A stretch of 64,000 bases of DNA, taken from positions 248,001 to 312,000 of the forward strand of contig NZ_JAODWD010000003.1 in assembly GCF_025345615.1 (NCBI RefSeq), read 5' to 3'. Shown in pieces: positions 9,232 to 17,361 of this stretch. Source of the stretch: Mycobacterium deserti. Lineage in GTDB: Bacteria > Actinomycetota > Actinomycetes > Mycobacteriales > Mycobacteriaceae. Numbering within the stretch: position 1 is the first letter of the stretch; each line of letters starts with the position of its first letter. The translations under genes and the position numbers were made by a program. Under the pieces are notes generated by a model. The model did not search any database and was not told where the DNA came from. It saw only the letters and a list, made by a program, of their open reading frames with translations.

Positions 9232-10071
9232 CTACTGGCCGAAGCCCCAGTCGAAGAGGCGGATCGCCTGGCCGTAGAGGTCGCCGGTGCCGTACAGCTG
9301 CGCCACCACCAGCCGCCTGCCGTTGCGCTGCGCTGCCGCCACATAGGTGTTGCGGGCGAGGTTCGTATAGCCGGTCTTGCCCACCAGCGTGCCGGGGTAG
9401 CGCTCCAGCAACTCGTTCTGGTTGACGATCTTGCGGGGCCCGTCGTCGGTCGGGAACAGCGACGAGGGTTGGCGCACAATGGCCGCGAACACCGGATACC
9501 GCAGCGCCGCACGGTAGATCACCGCGAGGTCGTACGGCGTGGTGATCGACTCCATACCCGGGCCGTCAAGGCCCGACGGGGAGTTGGCTCGGGTGTTGCG
9601 CGCGCCCACCGAGGCGGCCTTGGCGTTCATCTTCGCCACGGCCGCGCGATAACCGCCGAGCCCGTCGGCCAGCGTGTTCGCCGCGTCGTTGCCCGACACC
9701 AGCATCAGCCCGTCGAGGAGTTGGCGCACGGTGTATGCCCGGCCCGCCTTGATACCGGCGCATGAGCATTCCACGTCGGCAGCGGCCGGGCTCGCGGCGA
9801 TGACACCGCCCAGTGGCAGGTGGTCGAGCACCACCATCGCCAGCAGCGCCTTGATGGTGCTCGCCGGCGCATGCGGCTCATAGGGGTTGCGTGAGGCCAG
9901 GATTCGCCCGGAGTCGAGATCGGCGAGCAGCCACGCCTGTGCCGGTCCGTCCGGCAGCGCGACGGCGCCGGCAGGCTCGACGGCGGGTTCAGCTGCGACG
10001 TTCGGCGCGACCGTGATGGCCGTGTTGGCCATGGACAGCGTGATCACGCACGCGGCCAACAACTTTCGCAC
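9232..10071 (-). CDS. D-alanyl-D-alanine carboxypeptidase (DacB2-like), copy 1
   Basis: Serine D,D-carboxypeptidase that trims peptidoglycan stem peptides outside the membrane. 279 residues with an N-terminal signal sequence (about 1-27, ending VAA-EP). Catalytic motifs are all present: S71-TIK74 (SxxK), SGN at 126-128 and KTG at 231-233. It ends shortly after the transpeptidase domain, without a long C-terminal membrane anchor. It converges on the amidohydrolase gene with a 5-bp gap. A second, similar gene lies 63 bp upstream on the same strand, so this is a tandem duplication. Confidence 0.93.
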   Translation of the reverse strand: MRKLLAACVITLSMANTAITVAPNVAAEPAVEPAGAVALPDGPAQAWLLADLDSGRILASRNPYEPHAPASTIKALLAMVVLDHLPLGGVIAASPAAADVECSCAGIKAGRAYTVRQLLDGLMLVSGNDAANTLADGLGGYRAAVAKMNAKAASVGARNTRANSPSGLDGPGMESITTPYDLAVIYRAALRYPVFAAIVRQPSSLFPTDDGPRKIVNQNELLERYPGTLVGKTGYTNLARNTYVAAAQRNGRRLVVAQLYGTGDLYGQAIRLFDWGFGQ

Positions 10072-10134
10072 AGCCGCCGAGAGTAACCGCCGTGATCACC
10101 AATCCGGGTCTCGAATGCGTTGCGATTGCGCAAC

Positions 10135-11016
10135 TCACAACGTGCCGATACTGGCGCTCGGGTCGAGCGCGAAACCCCAGTCGAGCAGGCTCGCGGCCTG
10201 GTCCCAGTACGTGGGTGCCCCTGGCCGGTCCCTGCCGAACATCAGCGCGATGACCAGTCGTCGTCCGTTGCGCTCGGCCGCGCCGACGAAGGTCTTCTGG
10301 GCGAGGTCGGTGAACCCGGTTTTGCCGCCGAGCGTGCCGGGGTAGCGCTTGAGCAGCTCGTCCTGGTTGACCAGTACCTTCTCGCCGGTCTTGGTGGGGA
10401 AGACCGCGGTCGGCTGCGCGGTGATCTGGGCGAATACCGGATTGGTCATCGCGGCGCGGAAGATCACCGCGAGATCGTGCGGCGAGGACCACATGTCGAT
10501 GCCGGGCCCATCGAGACCAGATGGCGACCCGACATTGGTGCCATAGGCACCGAGCAGCGCGGCCTTGCCGTTCATCTTCATCACCGCGACGTCACGCCCG
10601 CCGAGCATCGTGGCCAGGGTGTTGGCGGCGTCGTTGCCCGACACGAGCAGCAGCGCCTCGAGCAGTTGGCGCGCGGTGTAGGTCATACCGGGCGCCACCC
10701 CGGCGCAGTTGCACTCGACCTTGGTGTCGGCCTCGTTGGCCACGACCGTGGCATCGAGCGGCAGTTCCTCCAGCACGGTCAGCGCCAGCAGCACCTTGAT
10801 GGTGCTGGCGGGTGCGTACTGGCCATATTCGTCGCGTGCCGCGAGTACGGCGCCACTGTTCATGTCGGCGACGATCCACGCCTGTGCCGGTCCCTCGGGG
10901 ATCGGTATCGAGCCCGACGGCTGGATGACGCCTACGGGGGCGGCCGCCGCGGATGGGGCGAGGGCCATCAGGACGCACACGATTACCGCCCCGAAGGCGG
11001 AGACAAGCTTCCGCAT
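10135..11016 (-). CDS. D-alanyl-D-alanine carboxypeptidase (DacB2-like), copy 2
   Basis: Paralogue of the adjacent downstream gene, 293 residues from the ATG at 11016. A TTG at 11037 in the same frame is rejected because MRKLVSAFGAV is a clean signal-peptide start matching MRKLLAACV of the neighbour. Signal sequence to about residue 26 (PSAAAAP). SxxK is STIK at 71-74, followed by SGNDAANTL and a KTG in GGKTGFTDLA. Like copy 1 it has two close cysteines before the SGN loop (ECNCAG here, ECSCAG there) that could form a disulphide. The next gene upstream, a P450, ends 42 bp before its start. Confidence 0.93.
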   Translation of the reverse strand: MRKLVSAFGAVIVCVLMALAPSAAAAPVGVIQPSGSIPIPEGPAQAWIVADMNSGAVLAARDEYGQYAPASTIKVLLALTVLEELPLDATVVANEADTKVECNCAGVAPGMTYTARQLLEALLLVSGNDAANTLATMLGGRDVAVMKMNGKAALLGAYGTNVGSPSGLDGPGIDMWSSPHDLAVIFRAAMTNPVFAQITAQPTAVFPTKTGEKVLVNQDELLKRYPGTLGGKTGFTDLAQKTFVGAAERNGRRLVIALMFGRDRPGAPTYWDQAASLLDWGFALDPSASIGTL

Positions 11017-11058
11017 GGGCAACGAGCCTAACCTCAAGGCGGGCCCTCCCGGGCGGGC

Positions 11059-12264
11059 TCAGCGCAGGACTGTCACCGGCAGATGCAACCAGCCGGCCAC
11101 CGTCGGTGTGTTCACCCGTTCACTGTTGTCCCAGTCGACCTGGAACTCGGGCATGAAGTCGAGCAGATGCTCGAGCGCGATGGCGGTCTCCATCCTCGCC
11201 AGAGCAGCGCCGAGGCAGGTGTGCGGACCGTATCCGAGCGCGAGCTGCGGCGCCTCGGTGTGATCGCGCTCGATGTCGAACGTATCGGGGTCGGTGAACG
11301 CGTCCGGGTCACGATTGGCCGACAGCCCGCACAGCAGCACCGGCTTACCCGCGGGGATCGTAACTCCGTGCAGGGTAACCTCTTTGACTGTTTTCCGGAT
11401 GTTGTAGAGCACCGGACTGTCGTATCTCATCACCTCCTCGACTGCCGCGGGGACCTTGCTGCGGTCATCGAGCAGTTTTCGCCATTGGTCGGGGTGCTTG
11501 GCGAATGCGGCGACGGCGTTGGCGATCAGCTTGGTAACCGTCTCGGATCCTGCGCCGGTGAGCACCATCGCGAAGAACACGATCTCGTCGTCGCTAAGGC
11601 GCGCAGTCTCGCGGTCGCCGCGTTGCATCTCGGCCGCAATGAGCGCGCTGAGCATGTCGTCCTGCGGCTGGGCATGACGCTGCCTGACGAGCTCGTAGCA
11701 GTACGCGGCGATTTTCAGCAGAACCTCCAGCGTCATCTCGCTGGGTTCGATCTGCCCCGGCTCGTAGCGGAATCCTTCGTCGACCCACTCCCGGAACTGC
11801 TGCCTGCGGTCTTCGGGCACTCCGACCAGGGCGCCGATGATCTCCGCGGGAAAGATCGCGGCGAATTCCTGCACCACGTCGAATCGGCCGGGGTCGACCA
11901 CAGCGAGGCACCGCTGCACCAGGTCGGTGACCGTTTCTCGCTGCGCGGCTATGGCGCGAGCAGTGAATGCCTTGGTCACCAGGCCCCGCATGCGCCCGTG
12001 TTCGGGCGGGTCCATGTACAGGATGGTCTTCGGCGGTGGATCGCCGCGCTTCATCATCGCCAGGTCCAGACCTGCCGTCGACGAGAACGTGCGGAAGTCC
12101 CGGTACGCCGCGGCCACGTCCTCGTGTCGGGTGAGCGCGTAGAAGTCGAGGTCTTCGTGGTGGTACACCGGCGCCTCGGCCCGCAGCCGGCGATAGATCC
12201 CGTGTGGGTCCGCGTAGAACTGCTCAGAGTACGGATCGAACACCAACTGCGACGACGTGGTCAT
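11059..12264 (-). CDS. Cytochrome P450
   Basis: Soluble bacterial P450, 401 residues, ATG start after a GGGGGG-rich ribosome site. Seen: the oxygen-activating I-helix TGAGSETVTK, the ExxR salt bridge EEVMR, and the haem loop LGYGPHTCLGAALAR with the thiolate ligand at Cys350. The usual Phe seven residues before the cysteine is Leu here. MDPPEHGRMRGLV carries the C-helix HxxxR. It is the last gene of the minus-strand lipid locus, 85 bp after a CYP102-like P450. It needs ferredoxin and reductase partners, none of which are in the window. The substrate is unknown. Confidence 0.95.
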   Translation of the reverse strand: MTTSSQLVFDPYSEQFYADPHGIYRRLRAEAPVYHHEDLDFYALTRHEDVAAAYRDFRTFSSTAGLDLAMMKRGDPPPKTILYMDPPEHGRMRGLVTKAFTARAIAAQRETVTDLVQRCLAVVDPGRFDVVQEFAAIFPAEIIGALVGVPEDRRQQFREWVDEGFRYEPGQIEPSEMTLEVLLKIAAYCYELVRQRHAQPQDDMLSALIAAEMQRGDRETARLSDDEIVFFAMVLTGAGSETVTKLIANAVAAFAKHPDQWRKLLDDRSKVPAAVEEVMRYDSPVLYNIRKTVKEVTLHGVTIPAGKPVLLCGLSANRDPDAFTDPDTFDIERDHTEAPQLALGYGPHTCLGAALARMETAIALEHLLDFMPEFQVDWDNSERVNTPTVAGWLHLPVTVLR

Positions 12265-12320
12265 TTCCCCCCTTTGGGCAGCGAGAACCGGCCCGGACCC
12301 GTAACAAGATCAAGCTTAAG

Positions 12321-12339
12321 TGGGCTGGGCAGAGCCCAG
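12321..12339 (-). repeat. Intercistronic stem-loop between two P450 genes
   Basis: CTGGGC-AGA-GCCCAG (12325-12339), overlapping the alternative TGGGCT-N6-AGCCCA, in the 85-bp gap between the two P450 genes. It has no adjacent T-run. It could be a processing stem or a weak terminator separating the distal P450. Confidence 0.4.
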
Positions 12340-12349
12340 TTGCAGCAAT

Positions 12350-13735
12350 TCATCGCCGCCGGCGCGGAGTCACCGTGAAGCCGCGCGGCTTGAGTGTGAA
12401 CGACTCGGCGATCCGCAGCCGATAACCGTCGTCGGCCCTCAGTTCATAGCGGTGCAGGACAAGCCCGAGCGCGAGAACGGCTTCGTGCAGGCCGAACTGC
12501 CGACCGATGCACGCGCGTGGACCGGTTCCGAACGGGCGGTAGGCGAAGGCAGGGCGATGCTTGGCCTGTCCGGCCAAAAACCGGCCGGGGTCGAAGCGGT
12601 CCGGGTCGGGCCACACCCGGGGATCGCGATGAAGCAGCGGCAGAAGGATCATCGCCCAGTCGCCTCCCTTCATCCGGTACTTGCCGCCGAGCACGGTTTC
12701 GGCCCGGGCTTCGCGCAGGTACGCGGGCGCGGTGGGCCACAGCCGCAGGGCCTCGTCCACCACCGCGCGCAGGTATCGCAGCCTGGCAACGTCGGTGAAG
12801 CTGGGCTCGATGTCATCGCTGTCGCCCCAGACGGCATCCACTTCCGCCTGCGCCCTTGCCAGACAATCGGCGTCTCGGGTCAGGTAGTACAGCGCGAACG
12901 ACAAAGCGCCGGACGTTGTCTCGCGCCCGGCCACGATGAATGACACGATCTGCTGCCGGATGTTCACACGATCCAGGCGGCGCCCGGATTCGGCGTGCGT
13001 GCTGCTCAGCATCCGGCCGAGCAGGTCCGGTGCCTCGGCGGCGGTCCCGTCGAGCCGCGCTTGCAGAATGTCATCGACGGTCCGCTCCACGGTGGCGATA
13101 TCAGCGCGATGCTGACGAGCGGAACCGGCCATGAGCCGGCGCATCACGATCGACCGTGGACCCGCCGAAAGGTTGGCGTAGCGCGCCGTCCGGGCCAGGG
13201 CGGCGATGAACGGGTGCGTCCGGTCGCTGTCGAACGAGCCGAAGCCATAACCGAACCCGGCGCGCGCGATGGTCTCCAACGTGAGTCGGGTCATGTCGGT
13301 AGTGACGTCGACGGGCTGTTGCCGCTCGGCCATCGTGTCCCAGCGGGCCAGCAGATCCCGTGCGACTCCCACCATGATGTGGTGGTAGCCGGCCATCGCG
13401 TCACGCGTGAACCCCGGCGCCAGGATATCGTGCGCTAGCTGCCAATTCGGGTCTTCGTTGAGGACTGTGAAGAGGGAGTCGCCCATGATCTCTCGCAGCG
13501 AATACATAATGGGGCCTGCGTGTTTGGCGAACCGCGTCTCATCGTTCAACTCGGCCACCAGGTCAGCGCCGTTGACGATGACAATCTCGGTGCTGAGCAC
13601 CTTTTGAACCGAGATCGGTCCCAGGTCGCGGACCCGCCGAACCAGTGAGGTGACCGGGGCCCGGGGGTCGATCCCGGTGACGTCGCCAAGAATCGGCACC
13701 CGATGGGGTGGATGCGGTATCCCTGCGGTGTCCAT
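12350..13735 (-). CDS. Stand-alone CYP102 (P450-BM3)-like fatty-acid hydroxylase haem domain
   Basis: 461-residue P450 whose sequence tracks the haem domain of P450-BM3 throughout. Examples are DMTRLTLETIARAGFGYGF, AGRETTSGALSFALYYL, NEALRLWPTAP-type ExxR (DEALRLWPTAPAY), and the haem loop FGTGPRACIGRQFGLHEA with Cys409. CYP102 enzymes are normally fused to a diflavin reductase and hydroxylate fatty acids near the omega end. This protein stops at TPRRRR right after the haem domain, and no reductase follows. It begins 10 bp after the WS/DGAT gene, so it is cotranscribed with acyltransferases, which suits a fatty-acyl substrate (inference). Electron partners must be encoded elsewhere. Confidence 0.9.
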   Translation of the reverse strand: MDTAGIPHPPHRVPILGDVTGIDPRAPVTSLVRRVRDLGPISVQKVLSTEIVIVNGADLVAELNDETRFAKHAGPIMYSLREIMGDSLFTVLNEDPNWQLAHDILAPGFTRDAMAGYHHIMVGVARDLLARWDTMAERQQPVDVTTDMTRLTLETIARAGFGYGFGSFDSDRTHPFIAALARTARYANLSAGPRSIVMRRLMAGSARQHRADIATVERTVDDILQARLDGTAAEAPDLLGRMLSSTHAESGRRLDRVNIRQQIVSFIVAGRETTSGALSFALYYLTRDADCLARAQAEVDAVWGDSDDIEPSFTDVARLRYLRAVVDEALRLWPTAPAYLREARAETVLGGKYRMKGGDWAMILLPLLHRDPRVWPDPDRFDPGRFLAGQAKHRPAFAYRPFGTGPRACIGRQFGLHEAVLALGLVLHRYELRADDGYRLRIAESFTLKPRGFTVTPRRRR

Positions 13736-13745
13736 GTCGGGTCCC

Positions 13746-15152
13746 TCAGCTGGCGGAGATATCGGCGCTCTGAGTCGAGGCGTCGAGCAATTCCTCGAGT
13801 GCGCCAGGTATTTCGTCGGCCACCTCCCAGAGATCGGGCAGCAGGTCGGGGCAAGCGACCAGGCCGATGTCGAGGTTGCCGCCCTGTGACATGACGATGA
13901 TCATGAGTCCGGACCCGTGGAAGATTGGACCGAAGGCATACCTGGCTCGCACCGCTGAACCCAGGAGATAGGTCTGTTCTTCCGGACCCCGAACGTTGGA
14001 GAACGTCAGGTTGTAGCGGGGACGGCGGGTGGCCTGCCCGGACAGCCGGTACAGCCGCGCCATGAGGGCCAGCAGGCCGGGTGCGCACTGCATCCAGTCC
14101 TGCAGGAGGGTCGGCCCGATGGTCGAGATGCGGCTTTTGGCGGCCGCGCTGGCGGCGCTGATGGACTTGAGCCGCTGTGCAGGGTCTGCGATGTCGGTGC
14201 ACAGACTGGAGTCCATGGAGGACAACTGGTTTCGGCCGGACCGGTTTGCATCGAAAACCGATATCGGCATCGCCGCGACCAATGGGAATGCGGGCAGGGC
14301 ACGGCGGTTGAGCAGGTACTGCCGAAGCGCCCCCGCCGCGAGCGCCGCCGTCACGTCGTTGACGGTGACGCCGAAGCTGTCCTTCACGGCCCGGACATCC
14401 TGGAGGTCGAGCTGAACGTAGGCCACGTTGCGACGTTCGGTGACGTCGCCGTTGAAGAGGGTCCTGGGAGCCGTGAACAGTGCTGAGGTGGTCGCACGCC
14501 GTCGTGCCCTGATCACGCCGGCGACTGTCGCGGGCAGCACCTTGGACATCAGGACCCACGGCCTCGAGGCGAGGCGGACCAATCCGTCGAGCGCGATCTC
14601 GCGCCTGGTGGTGGTCCCGACGCCGTCACGGGCCGCCGGCGCCGGCGCGTCGGCCTGCGTGGAGCACAGCCGCGAGAAGATATCGAGCGCGGTCGCGCCG
14701 TCGGCCATGACGTGGTGCATCCGCAGCAGGACCGCGACGGATCCACTGAAGCGGGAGTCGGTTGTCGAGACGCCTTCGATCACCCACATGTCCCACAGCG
14801 AGCGGCTTCGATCCAGCCGCCCGGCGACCAGACGCCCGACAAGCTCCGAGAGTTCACGCCTGCCTCCGGGTGCGGGCAGCGTCACGTGGTGAAGATGCTG
14901 GTCGAGGTCGAAGTCGGGGTCGTCCACCCACACCGGCATGTCCAAGTTGAACACGTTGTCCGCGAGCTTCATTCGGAATTCCGGCAGTGCCGCAACGCGT
15001 GCGCGCAGCGTGTCGCGGAAGTTCTCGAAGCTGTATCCGCCTGGCATCGTCGTCGTGTCCAGGTCGAACAGGCCGCACCCGGTCATCGGCTGGGTCGGCG
15101 CTTCGAGTGTGAGCAGGCTCGTGTCGAAGCCGGTGAGCCGGTTGATTGTCAC
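13746..15152 (-). CDS. Wax ester synthase/diacylglycerol acyltransferase (WS/DGAT), copy 2
   Basis: Acyl-CoA-dependent acyltransferase making triacylglycerol or wax esters, 468 residues. The GTG at 15152 is chosen because the protein then starts MTINRLTGFDTSLLTLE, the family start, and a GGAGG lies 7 nt upstream. It forms a GTGA overlap with the mmpL stop, implying translational coupling. The catalytic motif HHVMADG is at 146-152. The C-terminal half has the typical NLTFSNVRGPEEQTYLLG. It resembles the other WS/DGAT in this operon but is clearly diverged, so the pair probably differs in acceptor or acyl preference (inference). Confidence 0.94.
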   Translation of the reverse strand: MTINRLTGFDTSLLTLEAPTQPMTGCGLFDLDTTTMPGGYSFENFRDTLRARVAALPEFRMKLADNVFNLDMPVWVDDPDFDLDQHLHHVTLPAPGGRRELSELVGRLVAGRLDRSRSLWDMWVIEGVSTTDSRFSGSVAVLLRMHHVMADGATALDIFSRLCSTQADAPAPAARDGVGTTTRREIALDGLVRLASRPWVLMSKVLPATVAGVIRARRRATTSALFTAPRTLFNGDVTERRNVAYVQLDLQDVRAVKDSFGVTVNDVTAALAAGALRQYLLNRRALPAFPLVAAMPISVFDANRSGRNQLSSMDSSLCTDIADPAQRLKSISAASAAAKSRISTIGPTLLQDWMQCAPGLLALMARLYRLSGQATRRPRYNLTFSNVRGPEEQTYLLGSAVRARYAFGPIFHGSGLMIIVMSQGGNLDIGLVACPDLLPDLWEVADEIPGALEELLDASTQSADISAS

Positions 15153-17350
15153 TGCAGAACCTCCACGGCAGCCTTTTCTCTCAGAGGGATATCGATACGT
15201 CCTCGCCGCGGCGGCCGGCTGGACCGCGGGCCCCACCAATTCCACCGGCCGAGCAGCGTCATGCTCGCGGGAAGCAGCACGATCCGGATGACGGTGGCGT
15301 CCAGCAGAATCGCCAGGGTCAGGCCCACGCCGAACATGCGCATCAGTGGCACTTGCGAAGCGATCAGCGCAGCGAAATTGATGATCATGATCACGGCCGC
15401 GGCCGTGACAACCCGCCCGGTGCTTGCGAGGCCCAGCATGACGGCCTCGTCGTTGGCGGCCCTGGTCCGGTCAGACGCCAGCCAGCACTCGCGGATCCGG
15501 GAGATCAAGAACACCTCGTAGTCCATCGACAAGCCGAAGGTGATGCAGAACATCAGCACCGGGACGATTGCGAACAGCGAACCGGCGGCGTTGGTGCCGA
15601 GCCCGCCCAGATGTCCCTCCTGGAACACCCACACCATGGCTCCGAAGGTGGCAGACAGTGAAAGGAGGTTCAGCAGCAGCGCTTTCACGGGAACAACGAC
15701 GCTGCCGGTCATGATGAACAGCAGCATCAGCATGACCGCTGCGATGGCGGCGAGTACCAACGGCAGCCGGTCGACGATGCCGGCGATGCTGTCTCTATTG
15801 GTCTGTTCCAGCCCCCCGAACCACACAGTTGCCGGCGGCGGAACCGCGCGCAGATCGTCCAGCAAGGCGGCGGATTCACTGCTCAGTGGTGTCACCCGGG
15901 TGGCGACCGTCAACAGAACGTTTCCGTCACCACTTGTGCTGGACGATTCGCGGGCGGGACCGGCGGCTGTTCCACTCGTAAACGTCTGACTTCCAGTGTC
16001 GACAGCGACGACTTCTGGCAGTGCGGACAATTCGGCTGCATAGGAGTTCAGCGCGACCTCACCGAGATGCTCCGTCGCGGGTACAACGATGTGGACTGTC
16101 GCCGCCAGATCCTGATTGAAGTTCTCGTGGATCTGGTCGCCGACCTGGCGAGCGGCGAAACTCGACGGCAGAATACGCTCGTCCGGTAATCCGATCTTCG
16201 CATCCAGGACGGGGGAGGCGATGGTCAGCAGCGGGACCATGGTGCCCAGCAACGCAATCCACGGATGACGCATGACCGTTCTTGCCCATCGATGCCACAC
16301 ACCGGCCGGTGAACGGTGGCGGCCGCGGCGCTTCGCGATCCGCTTGGAAGTCACCAGAATGGCCGCCGGTGCCACCACGAGAGACGCCAGCGCAGCGAAG
16401 GCCACGACGGCTACGCCCCCATAGGCCAGCGAGCGCAGCGCGTACATCGGGAACAGTGCCATTGGTGCCAGACACAGCCCGACGGTGACGGCAGAGAACA
16501 CGACCGTGCGCCCCGCGGTTTGCATCGTGCGCCTGATCGCGACCTCAGCGCCGGCGCCGGCGCGGAGTTCCTCGCGCCACCGGCTGACGATGAGTAGTGA
16601 ATAGTCGATAGCCAGCGCAAGTCCGATCCCTGCCGCGACGTTCAGGGCGAATACGGAGACGTCGGTGAACGTGGCGATCATCCGCAGAATCGCCATCGAC
16701 CCCACGATCGCCGTGCACCCCACCGACAGCGGGATCGCCGCAGCAAGCAATCCGCCGAAGACCCACACCAGCACGGTGAAGCTGAGCGGAATGGCGATCG
16801 CCTCGCTGATCTCCAGGTCGCGCCGGGTCTGCTCGTTGATCTCGGCGCTTGCGATACCGGTGCCGCCCGCCGCTACGGTGAAGCCCCCGGCATGGTCGCC
16901 GCGAAAACGCGCACCGAGTTCGGCAGCGTTGACCGCCGACTGTGTTTCGCCGCCTTCGATTCCGGCGGTGACGATCACCGAGTGTCGGTCGCGGCTCATC
17001 GTGCCGGCGGCGACGGGGTCGAGGGAGTCCCACGGGGACGCCACGGTCGCGACGTGCTCTGCGGCGCGCAGTTCTGTGACGAGGCCGTCGACGAACGCGC
17101 GGCCCGTCGGGGTGTCGATGCCGTCTTCTGCCCGGACGAGCAGCACCAGCTGGCTATCTCCGAGTCCGAAGCTCTCTGACAGCGCGTGGACCACCTTGGT
17201 TGATTCCGCGCCTGGGTCCGCCAGCCCTGCGGTGGAGAGCTTTTGAGAAACCGGCGCGCCGATCACCGCAAGCGCGCCGACGATCACCAGCGATGTGGCG
17301 AGCACCCATCTAGGCGCCGCTACGACAAGGCGTGCTAGGGCGTCGAGCAC
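15149..17350 (-). CDS. MMPL-family RND transporter
   Basis: Inner-membrane lipid exporter of the MmpL type, about 733 residues. The GTG at 17350 is chosen because it gives MLDALARLVVAAPRWV, the usual cytoplasmic start before helix 1. An in-frame start at 17422 would overlap the upstream gene, and no good ribosome site decides between them. Two repeats are visible, each with one helix, an extracytoplasmic domain and a helix bundle. Conserved stretches include GLALAIDYSLLIVSRWREE and FGLSMDYEVFLISRIRE, the GxxxDY-type proton-relay motifs of TM4 and TM10. It sits between two WS/DGAT genes, which suggests export or membrane placement of the neutral lipid made. Confidence 0.93.
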   Translation of the reverse strand: MLDALARLVVAAPRWVLATSLVIVGALAVIGAPVSQKLSTAGLADPGAESTKVVHALSESFGLGDSQLVLLVRAEDGIDTPTGRAFVDGLVTELRAAEHVATVASPWDSLDPVAAGTMSRDRHSVIVTAGIEGGETQSAVNAAELGARFRGDHAGGFTVAAGGTGIASAEINEQTRRDLEISEAIAIPLSFTVLVWVFGGLLAAAIPLSVGCTAIVGSMAILRMIATFTDVSVFALNVAAGIGLALAIDYSLLIVSRWREELRAGAGAEVAIRRTMQTAGRTVVFSAVTVGLCLAPMALFPMYALRSLAYGGVAVVAFAALASLVVAPAAILVTSKRIAKRRGRHRSPAGVWHRWARTVMRHPWIALLGTMVPLLTIASPVLDAKIGLPDERILPSSFAARQVGDQIHENFNQDLAATVHIVVPATEHLGEVALNSYAAELSALPEVVAVDTGSQTFTSGTAAGPARESSSTSGDGNVLLTVATRVTPLSSESAALLDDLRAVPPPATVWFGGLEQTNRDSIAGIVDRLPLVLAAIAAVMLMLLFIMTGSVVVPVKALLLNLLSLSATFGAMVWVFQEGHLGGLGTNAAGSLFAIVPVLMFCITFGLSMDYEVFLISRIRECWLASDRTRAANDEAVMLGLASTGRVVTAAAVIMIINFAALIASQVPLMRMFGVGLTLAILLDATVIRIVLLPASMTLLGRWNWWGPRSSRPPRRGRIDIPLREKAAVEVLQ

Positions 17351-17361
17351 AGTCGATCGGA

